Shown here piece after piece: positions 42,803 to 52,203 of a DNA stretch of 64,000 nt. Below the pieces are notes generated by a model. The model had not been told where the DNA came from. It did not search any database and worked only from the letters and a program-made list of their open reading frames with translations. Each line of letters starts with the position of its first letter. Position 1 is the stretch's first letter. The stretch is from Galeruca laticollis. Its lineage: Eukaryota > Arthropoda > Insecta > Coleoptera > Chrysomelidae. A program made the position numbers and the translations under genes. Location of the stretch: the NCBI GenBank assembly GCA_963921935.1, contig OY998178.1, positions 199,114,862-199,178,861 on the forward strand. The letters are read 5' to 3'.

Positions 42803-43844
42803 CGTTGGAAAGCCATACAACTTAACAACGTTGTAAACGCAGTTACCGGGAACAGCAGGCGACGTACATTCCGAATGCAAAGTTTTAAAGGTTGTGAGAC
42901 TGCTAATACGTACGAGGGTAACACAATATTTTGAATTTGGATTTAAAAATAATAAATTATGGCACATGTATAATACTATATAAAATTGAGTTTACTAAAC
43001 AAAATAACATTAATGTGTTCTTTATTATTAATTAAATGAATAATGAAATAAAAACCATTAGATTTTTATACGAAAATTGGGTTTTTTTGTACAGACATAA
43101 TTATTTATTGCTTCAAAAACCATACGGGGAATTCTACAATTACCCTTTATTATTTTATGTGATGTAAATAATAAATAGATTCCAAGAGACATAAACTTTC
43201 ACCTTTACTTCAAATTAATGTCTTTTAAGTTGCTCCTTCATAATATTCGCCATTGAGGTTTATTTGTTTATAAACTGGAAGTCAGGTAGATTTTGTAGAT
43301 AAAGCGTACACTATGATAAGGATTGTTAAGCGACTTTCTAAATTTAACAATGGCCAACAATTTTTCCTATCTGTCCGTAGTAAATAGTTAAGTACTTACC
43401 TACCTGTTAAGCTTTATAAAATTGTTATTCCTAATAATATGTAGTAGATAATAATGTAAAAATTCGGGATTATACATAAAATTTGAAAAACAAATTGGGA
43501 AAATCGCCTTTAGAGATGGTCTAATAAGTATACTAAAGTATGCTAATAATATAAATAAAATATTAAATATTTTTTGTGGTAGATATTTCCACTTTCATAT
43601 GTAAATAATTGGGATTTTTGCAAATAATCACTATGAAATTAGAGCATCCCTTCACACTTTTTACAGAGTTAGGACTGGCAAAACAAAAAAATCTTGGCTC
43701 TGGGTGCTACAACTATTGATGTGCTACAACTATTATATTACTCTAGTGGAATTCGTCTCTAATATCTACAATTTTATAACACCTATTTACATTTTCACAT
43801 TTGTTGCGTTTAACGTATTCAGTCATACCACCTACAAACAAACA
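42803..43844. other. Unassigned AT-rich sequence
   Basis: No gene or repeat recognised. Confidence 0.35.
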
Positions 43845-44157
43845 CTATAATGAAAAATATGTTTTAGATGTACAGGGATCATCAACAGTAAAATAATGAT
43901 GTGAATCTACAAATGATTCTTCAAAATCACTTTCTATATCAACTTCATCATTCTCGCTATCTCCGTCTTCTGCCAAATTAATAATAATATTATCTACAAC
44001 AGTGTCTAAAAGTGGTTCATTGTTCATAAATTCATCTTCAATCTTTTTAACATGGTCACATCTAACTTTCCAATCATTTGCAGACAATGTGTTAAAAAAT
44101 TCATTATAGAATTCTCTAACCTTTGTAAAATTGAAGGTAACATTTCGTTTGGCCATA
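43845..44157 (-). pseudogene. IS630/Tc1-type transposase, C-terminal part (split by Gypsy)
   Basis: From the Gypsy target site the minus strand reads CMAKRNVTFNFTKVREFYNE, SANDWKVRCDHVKKIEDEF and an acidic SENDEVDIESDFEE tail. This is the usual end of the insect DDE family whose HPDLNPIE block lies at about 48680-48700. The frame rejoins that part through the CATTC duplication (ALKE to CMAK). The open frame ends at 43845. Confidence 0.75.
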
Positions 44158-44162
44158 CATTC

Positions 44163-44628
44163 TGTTACGAACTCGCACACCGAAGCAGATACTAAGTACG
44201 GCCCTGTAACCTTATGTTAACGGAGTTAAGAAAAAGGCGAGCGCGCCGAATTCTGAGAAGGTCTATTGGGATCTATTGTGACCGTCCTTTTTAAACATGT
44301 TCTCGAAAGGCATTTTAAGAAATATCGCGAAAGGCATGTCCCATCCCGAATGTTTTAGTAAAGAAAGTTTTTGATATAAATACAGGACCGATCAGCGGAT
44401 GAGTTCAGTTTATAATTTGCCATAGTGAGTTAAACAGTAATTAAGTGAATATAAAAGTGTTATAAATTAATAAGTTAGTGTGCATATAAATTAAATTTAA
44501 GTGACTAGTTAAGTACATATAAATTAGTGTTAGTGAGTTAGTGTTTAAATAAATTAGTAAGTAGCAATACCGAGTGTTTAAAATTTATCCCACCCGTTTA
44601 TTGTTTAAATTAATAACAAAAACCTTAC
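44163..44628 (+). repeat. Gypsy 5' LTR
   Basis: Starts TGTTACGAACTCGCAC, ends AAAAACCTTAC. A run of short GTGAGTTA/AAATTAAT-type repeats fills its 3' third. It differs from the 3' LTR at about five sites, roughly 1 percent, implying recent insertion relative to most elements here. Confidence 0.9.
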
Positions 44629-44646
44629 ATTGGTGTCAGGTGTGGG
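44629..44646 (+). promoter_or_regulatory. Primer-binding-site-like sequence
   Basis: ATTGGTGTCAGGTGTGGG directly follows the LTR. TGGTGTCAG-type sites occur in several insect Gypsy elements. The matching tRNA was not identified here. Confidence 0.5.
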
Positions 44647-44655
44647 GTAATATAA

Positions 44656-45889
44656 ATGAATAGCTACATCAAAATGGCCAAGAGACTGATTGATCTCAAA
44701 GTGACGGAATTAAGAGCAGAATTGGAAGATCGTGAGTTGGAAACGTCCGGTAATAAAAGTGAATTAGTAGAAAGACTTAAAGTGGCACTGGAAAATGACG
44801 GCTTTGATCCAGAATCATTTTTATTTAATGACGAGGCTTCCACCTTAATCTCGTCAATTTCTGCTAATATTTCTGCTGATATGGACGAGAAGATTACCAC
44901 AATGAAAAGCGAGATTTCTACTATGAAGAATGACATTTCTGCCGATATCTTATCGTTAATAAATGACATTGCTGCTGACGTCGAGAATAAAATTACGTCT
45001 CTAAAATCAGACATTGAAAATAAGATGACAACGATGGAAAATCAGATGGACGAGAAAATCAAGAAGTTTGAGAATTGCTGATTTAAGAACACAAGACACT
45101 TCAGCAGAAGAAAAGAAGATCGAGATCTGCAAGCCAGAAACACAACCCAAGACAGATGATATTGGCAGTTTTACCCGAGTCAAGGCCCCAACGTTCGATG
45201 GAAAGATGTCGTGGACCAATTACGTAAAACAGTTCGAAGCAGCCGCTAGAGTGAATAATTGGTCCGATAAGGAGAAAGCAGTGAACCTAACTATCGCGCT
45301 TCGGGGAGATGCCTTAGATATACTTCAGACGATACCTCTGGAAGAAACGGATGATTTCGAGCTGCTGAAGAAGAGGTTGGGCATGCGGTACGGTCACGAA
45401 CATCTAGAACATTTGTACCAGTCCCAACTGAAGAACCGAAGGCAGAAACGCGATGAAGCCCTTCAAGAGTATGAAGTGGATATTGCCCGACTCGTTCGAT
45501 TTGCTTATCCGTCAGCACCAGAGAACATGATGGAATGTCTGGGCATCCAGGCCTTTATTGATGGCTTACGTGACCCCGATATGCAGAAGACGCTTCGATT
45601 AGCCCATCCTAAAACATTGGCCGATGCATTGACTGCTGCTCTTGAATATGAAGCAGCCACGATGGCTTCGGGATACAACAAAGGTAGGACCATACAGGAA
45701 GAAGGTGACGATGACAGACTTGACCAGATCGTCAACTTGTTGAAAGGTATGGCAGACAAGAAGCCGAAGAAAATCAGGTGCTGTAATTGTGGCCAGCCAG
45801 AGTATGCACGCAGTCTGTGTAAGCGTCCTACGACTCCTGCAAACCAAGAACCTCTTAAATGCAAAGCAGCCAAGAAAAGCTCGCGGTAG
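44656..45889 (+). pseudogene. Gag with N-terminal SAP domain
   Basis: ATG at 44656 (a second at 44674) starts MNSYIKMAKRLIDLKVTELR, followed by ELEDRELETSGNKSELVERL: a SAP motif, a helix-turn-helix that binds AT-rich DNA in chromatin proteins. A coiled-coil stretch (repeats of MDEKITTMKSEI, about residues 70-140) follows. A one-base shift near 45070 moves to the frame with GSFTRVKAPTFDGKMSWTNY, the Retrotrans_gag capsid domain, and a zinc knuckle CCNCGQPEYARSLC whose His is Tyr. The frame stops at 45887 (TAC to TAG at the start of the duplicated unit). Confidence 0.85.
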
Positions 45890-46099
45890 AATAAAGGTAG
45901 GACCATGCAGGAAGAAGATGACGATAACAAACTTGACCAGATCGTCAACTTGTTGAAACGTATGGCAGACAAGATGCCAAAGAAGATCAAATGCCGGGAG
46001 TGTGGCGAGCTAGAGCACGTACGCAATCCGTCTAAGCGCCCAAAGATTCCTGTAACCCAAGAACTCCAGTCACAGGGGAAATCAGACAGGGGTGAACAT
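45674..46099 (+). repeat. In-frame 213-bp tandem duplication of the nucleocapsid region
   Basis: Unit 1 (45674-45886) and unit 2 (45887-46099) align end to end: NKGRTIQEEGDDDRLDQIVN against NKGRTMQEEDDDNKLDQIVN, then KKIRCCNCG against KKIKCRECG. Exactly 71 codons. The knuckle of unit 1 lacks His (Tyr instead) and that of unit 2 lacks the last Cys (Ser instead), so each has lost one zinc ligand. Confidence 0.85.
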
Positions 46100-47540
46100 C
46101 CTGCTAATGTGAGTCACCGAAATGCCGACTCCCTGTCCAGACGGCCGTGCCTAACAGACTGCTCCCACTGCAACAAGGTGGAATCTAGGGAAGCTGCAGT
46201 TTCAAGAACTACTGTAGTCAACGAGGAATGGTCACCCACCAGGATCAGAGAAGATCAGGAGAATGATCCTCACCTGAAGATGATCCGGCAATGGAAGAAA
46301 GAAAACCGGCGACCTACCTGGTAAGAAGTGTCAAGATTTTCACCGAAACTCAAGGCGTATTGGGCTCAGTGGGACTCCCTTGTCATGGAAGAAGGGCTGT
46401 TGAAAAGAGTCCTTGAAAACGATGATGGTTCTGAGATGAGGAGACAGCTAGTTATCCCGAGAACAAGAGTAGCTGAGGTACTGAAGAAGTTACACGACAG
46501 TCCATCGGGAGGTCATCTGGGAGTGAAGAAAACCCTTCAGCGAGTTCATGAAAGGTTTTATTGGATGAACAGCTCCGACGATGTGAAGGACTGGTGTAAG
46601 AAATGTACGACTTGTGCTACGAGTAATGAACCACATCGCAAGAGAAAGGCACCCATGAAACAGTACAATGTTGGAAGCCCTTTCGAAAGGATTGCTTTAG
46701 ATATCGCTGGACCATTTCCGACGACAGAAAATGGTAGCAAGTACATACTGGTTGTGATGGATTATTTTACAAAGTGGGTGGAAATTTACGCTATCCCGAA
46801 CCAAGAGGCCACAACTGTCGCGGATGTATTGGTGAAAGAATTCATCAGCCGATATGGAGTGCCCATGGAAGTCCACAGTGACCAGGGAAGAAATTTCGAA
46901 AGCCATCTATTCTAGGAGATTTGCGACAAGCTGGGAATGAAGAAGACCAGAACAACAGCATTACATTCACAGTCAGATGGAATGGTCGAGAGAATGAACA
47001 GGAGTATTGGAAAATACCTGTCCAAAGTAGTATCCAGCCATCAGAGAGATTGGGACCAGTATCTCTCCCTATTTGCGTTGGCTTATCGATCTGCCGTCAA
47101 TGAGTCCACGGGTGAAACACCTGCGAAAATCCTGTTTGGACGTGAAATGAGGCTTCCTTGTGACCTGGAATTTGGCTGTCGGCCTGGAGAAGATATAGCA
47201 GGCGAAGACTACGTGATCCAATTGAGAAGAAGGCTGGACGATATTCATGAACTAGTTCGAACAAATCTTCAAGTTGCCAGCGACAGAATGAAAAGTTGGT
47301 ACGACACGCAGGCCACAGAGGGCGGTTTTAAAGAAGGGGACAAAGTATGGTAACACAACCCGGCGAGGAGAAAAGGATTTTCTCCAAAATTACAAAAATC
47401 CTGGGAAGGTCCATACTTGATCAAGAAAAGGATCAATGATGTTGTATATCGCATAAGCAAGATCCCCAACGGAAAACCAAAAGTAGTTCACCGAAACCGA
47501 CTAGCGCCATTCGAAGGAGACCATGACATAGAGGAAGGAG
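46100..47540 (+). pseudogene. Integrase, preceded by the last residues of RNase H
   Basis: HRNADSLSRRPC is the usual end of Gypsy RNase H. Integrase: H2C2 finger (LHDSPSGGHLG ... WCKKCTTC), catalytic Asp in ERIALDIAGPF (46700), Asp in EVHSDQGRNFES (46880), Glu in SDGMVERMNR (46988), then the GPY/F module (SWEGPYLIKK ... VVHRNRLAPFEG). All catalytic residues are present. Stops: TAA at 46322, TAG at 46913, TAA at 47351; the second copy has sense codons at all three sites. Integrase inserts the cDNA and makes the 5-bp duplication seen here. It runs directly into the macro domain. Confidence 0.9.
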
Positions 47541-48232
47541 TAAACCTTATTCGAGATGTGCCTAACCTCCCCTTCGTTGAATTTATGGGCGCGTATGGAG
47601 GTACCGGGAAAGCTAGATATGGAGTCACTTCGGAACAACAACAAGATTTGTTCACTCTCCCAGAAGATTATTCACTGGCATACAACATCCCCGCCCGTAT
47701 CAAGAACGCACGAGGATTGGCAACCGTCTTTCGAAAGAAGTTCGGGCAATTAGAAAAACTTGAAGACCAGATTCCAGCCCCTGGCAAGACACTGAAACTG
47801 AAACATAATTCGCGGTACGTTTTCTACGTGGTAACTAAAAATGAATTCCAAGATCGATCTACCTACCGCGATGTGTGGGAAGCACTTCGAAACCTCCGAG
47901 ACCACATGTTGGAATCCAACGTGAAGAAACTGGCTATGCCTAAGATAGCGAGTAACCAGTTGGATTGGCGAATCATCAGGAACATGGTAGAGATTAATTT
48001 TCAAGATACCGGTGTCCAGATATTGATTTGCAGCTACAACCCCCGTTATCAGTATCCGATGAAGACGGTGCCCTGCTATTTTCATAAGATCGGAAAGTGT
48101 AGAAATGGGGCTAGTTGCCGATTCAAACATCCAGTCTCGGCTACACAAAAGTTCCAGGAGGAACTTTCATTTAAGGTCGGGGTAATGTTACGAACTCGCA
48201 CACCGAAGCAGATACTAAGTGCGGCCCTGTAA
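47417..48232 (+). CDS. Integrase tail fused to a TARG1/OARD1-like macro domain and CCCH finger
   Basis: The 271-residue open frame begins in the GPY/F tail. The macro domain is at about 47645-48045: DLFTLPEDYSLAYNIPARIK, GLATVFRKKFGQLEKL, SRYVFYVVTKNEFQDRSTY, VKKLAMPKIASNQLDWRII. Order and spacing fit TARG1/OARD1, an enzyme that removes ADP-ribose from glutamate. The Lys equivalent to human K84 is kept (VVTK), but the loop carrying D125 (IGCGLDR) is shortened to IASN, and MGAGIA is NARGLA, so hydrolysis is doubtful while binding is possible. The CCCH finger (CX7CX5CX3H, 48074-48130: CYFHKIGKCRNGASCRFKH) suggests RNA binding. The stop lies inside the 3' LTR. Same frame as integrase. Confidence 0.85.
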   Translation: MIKKRINDVVYRISKIPNGKPKVVHRNRLAPFEGDHDIEEGVNLIRDVPNLPFVEFMGAYGGTGKARYGVTSEQQQDLFTLPEDYSLAYNIPARIKNARGLATVFRKKFGQLEKLEDQIPAPGKTLKLKHNSRYVFYVVTKNEFQDRSTYRDVWEALRNLRDHMLESNVKKLAMPKIASNQLDWRIIRNMVEINFQDTGVQILICSYNPRYQYPMKTVPCYFHKIGKCRNGASCRFKHPVSATQKFQEELSFKVGVMLRTRTPKQILSAAL

Positions 48233-48651
48233 CCTTATGTTAACGGAGTTAAGAAAAAGGCGAGCGCGCCGAATTCTGAGAAGGTCTATTGGGATCTATT
48301 GTGACCGTCCTTTTTAAACATGTTCTCGAAAGGCATTTTAAGAAATATCGCGAAAGGCATGTCCCATCCCGAATGTTCTAGTAAAGAAAGTTTTTGATAT
48401 AAATACAGGACCGATCAGCGGATGAGTTCAGTTTATAATTTGCCATAGTGAGTTAAACAGTAATTAAGTGAATATAAAAGTGTTATAAATTAATAAGTTA
48501 GTGTGCATATAAATTAAATTTAAGTGACTAGTTAAGTACATATAAATTAGTGTTAGTGAGTTAGTGTTTAAATAAATTAGTAAGTAGCACTACCGAGTGT
48601 TTAAAATTTATCCCACCCGTTTATTGTTTAAATAAATAACAAAAACATTAC
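48186..48651 (+). repeat. Gypsy 3' LTR
   Basis: Preceded by a purine-rich AAGGTCGGGGTAA. It ends AAAAACATTAC before the CATTC duplication and contains the stop codon of the macro-CCCH frame. Confidence 0.9.
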
Positions 48652-48656
48652 CATTC

Positions 48657-49655
48657 TTTAAGTGCCGCCCAAACACTTTCGATCGGATTTAAGTCCGGGT
48701 GATAAGGGGGTAGCCTTAAAACTTGCAATCCTTGTCGAATAAACAATTCATAAATCTTATAGTTTTATATTACGGTTTGCACATTTATGCAACGTTATAA
48801 AGATCCGGTTTTAACATTTGTTCACTGTAATATATGTTTCTTTCAGAAAGCCAGTTTTTTAATTGTTGTTTAGTCCAAGCAGTCGTAGGTAATTTTTCAT
48901 TCAGAACATTGTGATGTAGGGCGTTATCAATTACCACAACAGCGTTTTTTGGTAGGTTTAGAATAAGTTTTTCTTGTATCCACTTCTCATAATTTTCGTA
49001 CCCCATTTCCTTATGATAATCTCCTGTTTTTGACTGGGAGTTCCACATAATACCAGCATTAGGTACAAAACCATTTTCACATCCTGCATGCACAATGATG
49101 AGTCTATTACCGTTTGAAACGGGTTTTCTTAATCATTCGTTACTCTTGTCGCTCCATCTTTTAAGGTGCGTGTGACTGGAATGAAGGTATGTTTCTTCCA
49201 TATAAATGATAGGTTTGTTCTGTTCTCTGCACTTTTCTATGTTTCTTAAATATAGTAGGCGTAAATATCTGATTTCGTGACGTTCCATTAACAAACTTCT
49301 GTTGTTTTTCATGTTGGTCCAACGAAAACCCAAAGAATGTATTTGTTTCCGCAGAGATTCGCGACTTCCTGCGAATCCATAACTATATGCAATGGTTTGG
49401 TGTACATTTCTTAACGTGGGTATTTTTTCTCGGATAGGTGATAATTTATTATGCACCCTCTAAGCACAGTTTTGTCGAATTGATCCATACGGATACTGGA
49501 CGTTCTTTGTTCTTTAGTAGGCACATCAGTGGCAGCATTACTTCCTGCCAGAGCTTCTTTTTTAATACGGGAAAGTGTAGCAGCAGAAACTCGTTCAATG
49601 ACCTGACAATAAAATAAGTCGATATAAATGTTGTATTAAAAGTTTTACTCATGTG
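48657..49655 (-). pseudogene. IS630/Tc1-type DDE transposase, N-terminal and central part
   Basis: Minus-strand order: an N-terminal segment (49449-49655), NVHQTIAYSYGFAGSRESLR, GFRWTNMKNNRSLLMERHEI, PIIYMEETYLHSSHTHLKRW, HAGCENGFVPNAGIMW, TGDYHKEMGYENYEKWIQEK, NAVVVIDNALHHN (second Asp), then LRLPPYHPDLNPIESVWAAL with the third acidic residue. The first catalytic Asp is Glu (YMEET for YLDET). Frame breaks lie near 49130, 49450 and 48780. The C-terminal part continues at 44157 across the Gypsy insertion. Confidence 0.85.
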
Positions 49656-50380
49656 TATTTTTATACAAATAAAATGAGGAAGTAGTTATATTTGTTTTCA
49701 GTGACCGTTCTTTGAAATAAAAATTTTTGTCGTGGTTTTCGGCCATTAAAAAGAAGTGTTAAATTCAAAAATACTATATTTCGTTTCAGTTGATTAGTTG
49801 TTTTAAACGATATTTAGATTTTAGTTCAAACATATTTTAATATGACCAAACCGCAATTGTAACTGAAATCGGAAGATGGTTCAAAACAAATAATAAAACC
49901 GAAACGTAATAGAGACAGGTATGAAATGAGTATAATAATTATAATTATAAGCTAAAAAACCTATTGCATTCAAATAGGTATCTTACACGAAATAAACATG
50001 TGCCGTTTTATATACTCCTGTATACAGAAACAAAGTATTTATTCATGGAACAAGTGCATAAAATGGTGCGTTTTTCACGAATGTAAAAATTGACGCATGA
50101 GCCGCAGGTATGCACAACCCAAAAAATGTCTCATTTAGGTTTATCTAAATGGACTAAAAATGGCGTTGATTTGTTTGTCATGATTACATAACGGTGCATA
50201 AAATTAACACATGAGTGCATAAAATACTTTCTCTCACCCTAATGTCACTTTTTTAAATTGTTTAACAAATAAATATTTTATGTACGAAAATCGATTTAAA
50301 AAATTTACTATCGAATGTATTGTGCTACTTTTTTAAGTATTCCAAAATCTAAATATTGCATCTCTTTATTTAAAATCCGA
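49656..50380. other. Unassigned AT-rich sequence
   Basis: No gene recognised. GTGCATAAAAT recurs three times near 50050, 50190 and 50214. Confidence 0.35.
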
Positions 50381-50760
50381 GGATTGTCAGATGATGGAAG
50401 CTGCAACTTATTTGGAGAGTTTATACACGGAAATGGTAAACTGCACAGATAAATTTGATGAACTCAAGAGTGAAGCAATTATTTTGGCAGACAGTTGGGG
50501 CGTGAACAATGAATTTATCGAGAAACGACGTAAAATAGTAAAAAGCATCATGATCAACTAATGAGCGATCATAGGTTTTCCGATTTAGAAGAACATTTCA
50601 GTATGTCAGTACATAATGTTACGCTCGATATTGTTATCAATAAAATAAAAAACCGATTGTCAGGTTTTCATATTGTTTATTCAAAATTTACCAATTCTTG
50701 TAACACCCGGCTTCTACGGAGAGATCATTTTCGAAATCAAATAGTATTAAAAAGTATTTA
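50381..50760 (+). pseudogene. hAT-like (ZMYM1-type) transposase fragment
   Basis: ATYLESLYTEMVNCTDKFDE, LKSEAIILADSWGVNNEF and EKRRKIVKSIMIN, then after a stop FSDLEEHFSMSVHNVTLDIV and INKIKNRLSGFH. This matches the helical region between the catalytic core and hATC in ZMYM1-like hAT proteins. The rest is missing. It may be part of the element that ends at 51011. Confidence 0.55.
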
Positions 50761-50939
50761 AGCAGTACTATGTCGCAATCAAGACAGTATGACTTGGCTC
50801 TTTTGAACATTGAAAACGAAAGTGCTCAAGGCTTAAGTCATGATCATGTGATCGATCTCATTGCAGAAAGCAAATGCAGAAAAAAGTTTTTTAGTAGGAT
50901 TAAAAATTTACTTTATACTTCTTGGGTTTGATTGCCGCC

Positions 50940-51011
50940 TCACCCCCCTCAATGCTAGGGATCGACATTTGGGACTGATATACGGCGCCACTCTGCCTAG
51001 CTACGCCACTG
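50940..51011. repeat. hAT-type terminal sequence
   Basis: Read on minus, CAGTGGCGTAGCTAGGCAGA at 51011 downward is a hAT-style end. The matching left end was not found in the window, so the element is truncated or its other end has decayed. Confidence 0.5.
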
Positions 51012-52203
51012 GTTGCAACATGAATGCGTGTAAAAGTGTAGTACTGAAATCTAAAGATGACAAACGTTATACAGATATCGAGTGAATAACTAAATGATAT
51101 AAACTTAAAAATTTCAATAATTTTCAAACTGTACTATAAGAGTACTAATGCTCTGATATATACATGTATGCACGTGGACAATGACATGCCGAGTTATTTC
51201 GCCTTTATACTGGGCCTGGAGGTGTGTTAGACCCTACAGATTGGTCTGGCTTCAGAAATCCTCTTATAAAATCGTTGGTTAAACAACGTATATGAGCCTA
51301 TTTCTTGCACACTTTTGTTACCTGATAACTGGCTAAGTCACTGTTAGTCAAGGTTTGTAACTACTGAAGTGAGAATGCACATAGAAATGTAGGATCGCCT
51401 TTATTCTTTAACGTATGTCTAGCAAGCCCTGGCTCTTAATCTATAAATCACTTGGTATATGGAAATCTCAGTGGCTTTTACAAGTCGCAAGTCGTTTAAA
51501 ATTTTATATTAGCATTGAAGTATGATAAATCTTTCGTGCTTGTTCTAATATTTATAATTGTTTCAATATTAATAATTCAAAGATATAAATTGTTATAACA
51601 CGTCAATTCCTAAGAAACACCATTATACTATTAAAAGTACAAGTTAAAACAGCATCGCATTATTATTAATAAGTGTGTGTTGTAAAACAGAGAAGGGAAT
51701 TTCGTTTCAGACAAGTGGAGCTCTCTAGTGTGCGCGACCAGCACCACAAATCACCATATGTCTTTGCGCCGCCACCATTTCCATCATGTCGTGAATCACG
51801 TAGTCGGACTTAGCCGATCTGGTTCAACATACTCGCAATAGTATTATAGTCTAGGTGCTTTTTAAGGTCGGCGCTGTAATTGATCCTGAATATACTTTTT
51901 TAGAAATAAACGGAAACAAAAATAAAAAGTGACTAGCCGTAGTGTTAGATACTTTCATGCTCATAAACGCTGTTATGCGATAGGGGATAGGGCAGTTCTA
52001 TACCCGTGAAGTACACAAAAAAAAGTTTTACGATTTGAAATCATTAAGCCGGGAATGCATCTGAGAAACGTTGCCATTTGTTCGCATTCGCCGTTATTGC
52101 CATCATTGCTGTTCATTCTAATTTAAGTCATTTGCGGCAACGTTGCTTGTAGACGGACACATTTACGAATACCTTGTTAGTTTTCATTTGCCAAAAAACA
52201 ATT
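51012..52203. other. Unassigned sequence
   Basis: No gene recognised. The AT-rich part ends near 51690; 51700-52150 is more balanced and contains GAGAAACGTTGCCATTTG and CGGCAACGTTGCTTG, an imperfect pair, but no clear element. Confidence 0.35.

Larger units (their letters stand above)
44163..48651 (+). mobile_element. Gypsy-type LTR element with macro domain, non-autonomous
   Basis: Two 466-bp LTRs (44163-44628 and 48186-48651) differ at about five positions. CATTC flanks both sides (44158-44162, 48652-48656). Inside: PBS-like site, SAP-Gag, a duplicated nucleocapsid segment, the last residues of RNase H, complete integrase, then macro and CCCH domains. Protease, RT and most of RNase H are absent. 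From 45068 on, everything lies in one frame interrupted by four stop codons (45887, 46322, 46913, 47351). It inserted into an IS630/Tc1-type transposase gene. Confidence 0.9.

Noticed and set aside
42722..42967. 81-residue minus-strand frame as a small gene
   Set aside because: It overlaps the 40-bp palindrome and shows no recognisable domain or codon support.
44664..45014. Minus-strand 116-residue frame opposite Gag
   Set aside because: Shadow of the SAP and coiled-coil coding region; periodic Ser/Ile/Ala mirrors the coiled-coil codons.
47645..48045. Macro domain as a viral-type (coronavirus or alphavirus) macro domain
   Set aside because: Residue order (SLAYNIP, FRKKFG, VVTK, AMPKI) fits the cellular TARG1/OARD1 group; no viral neighbours are present.
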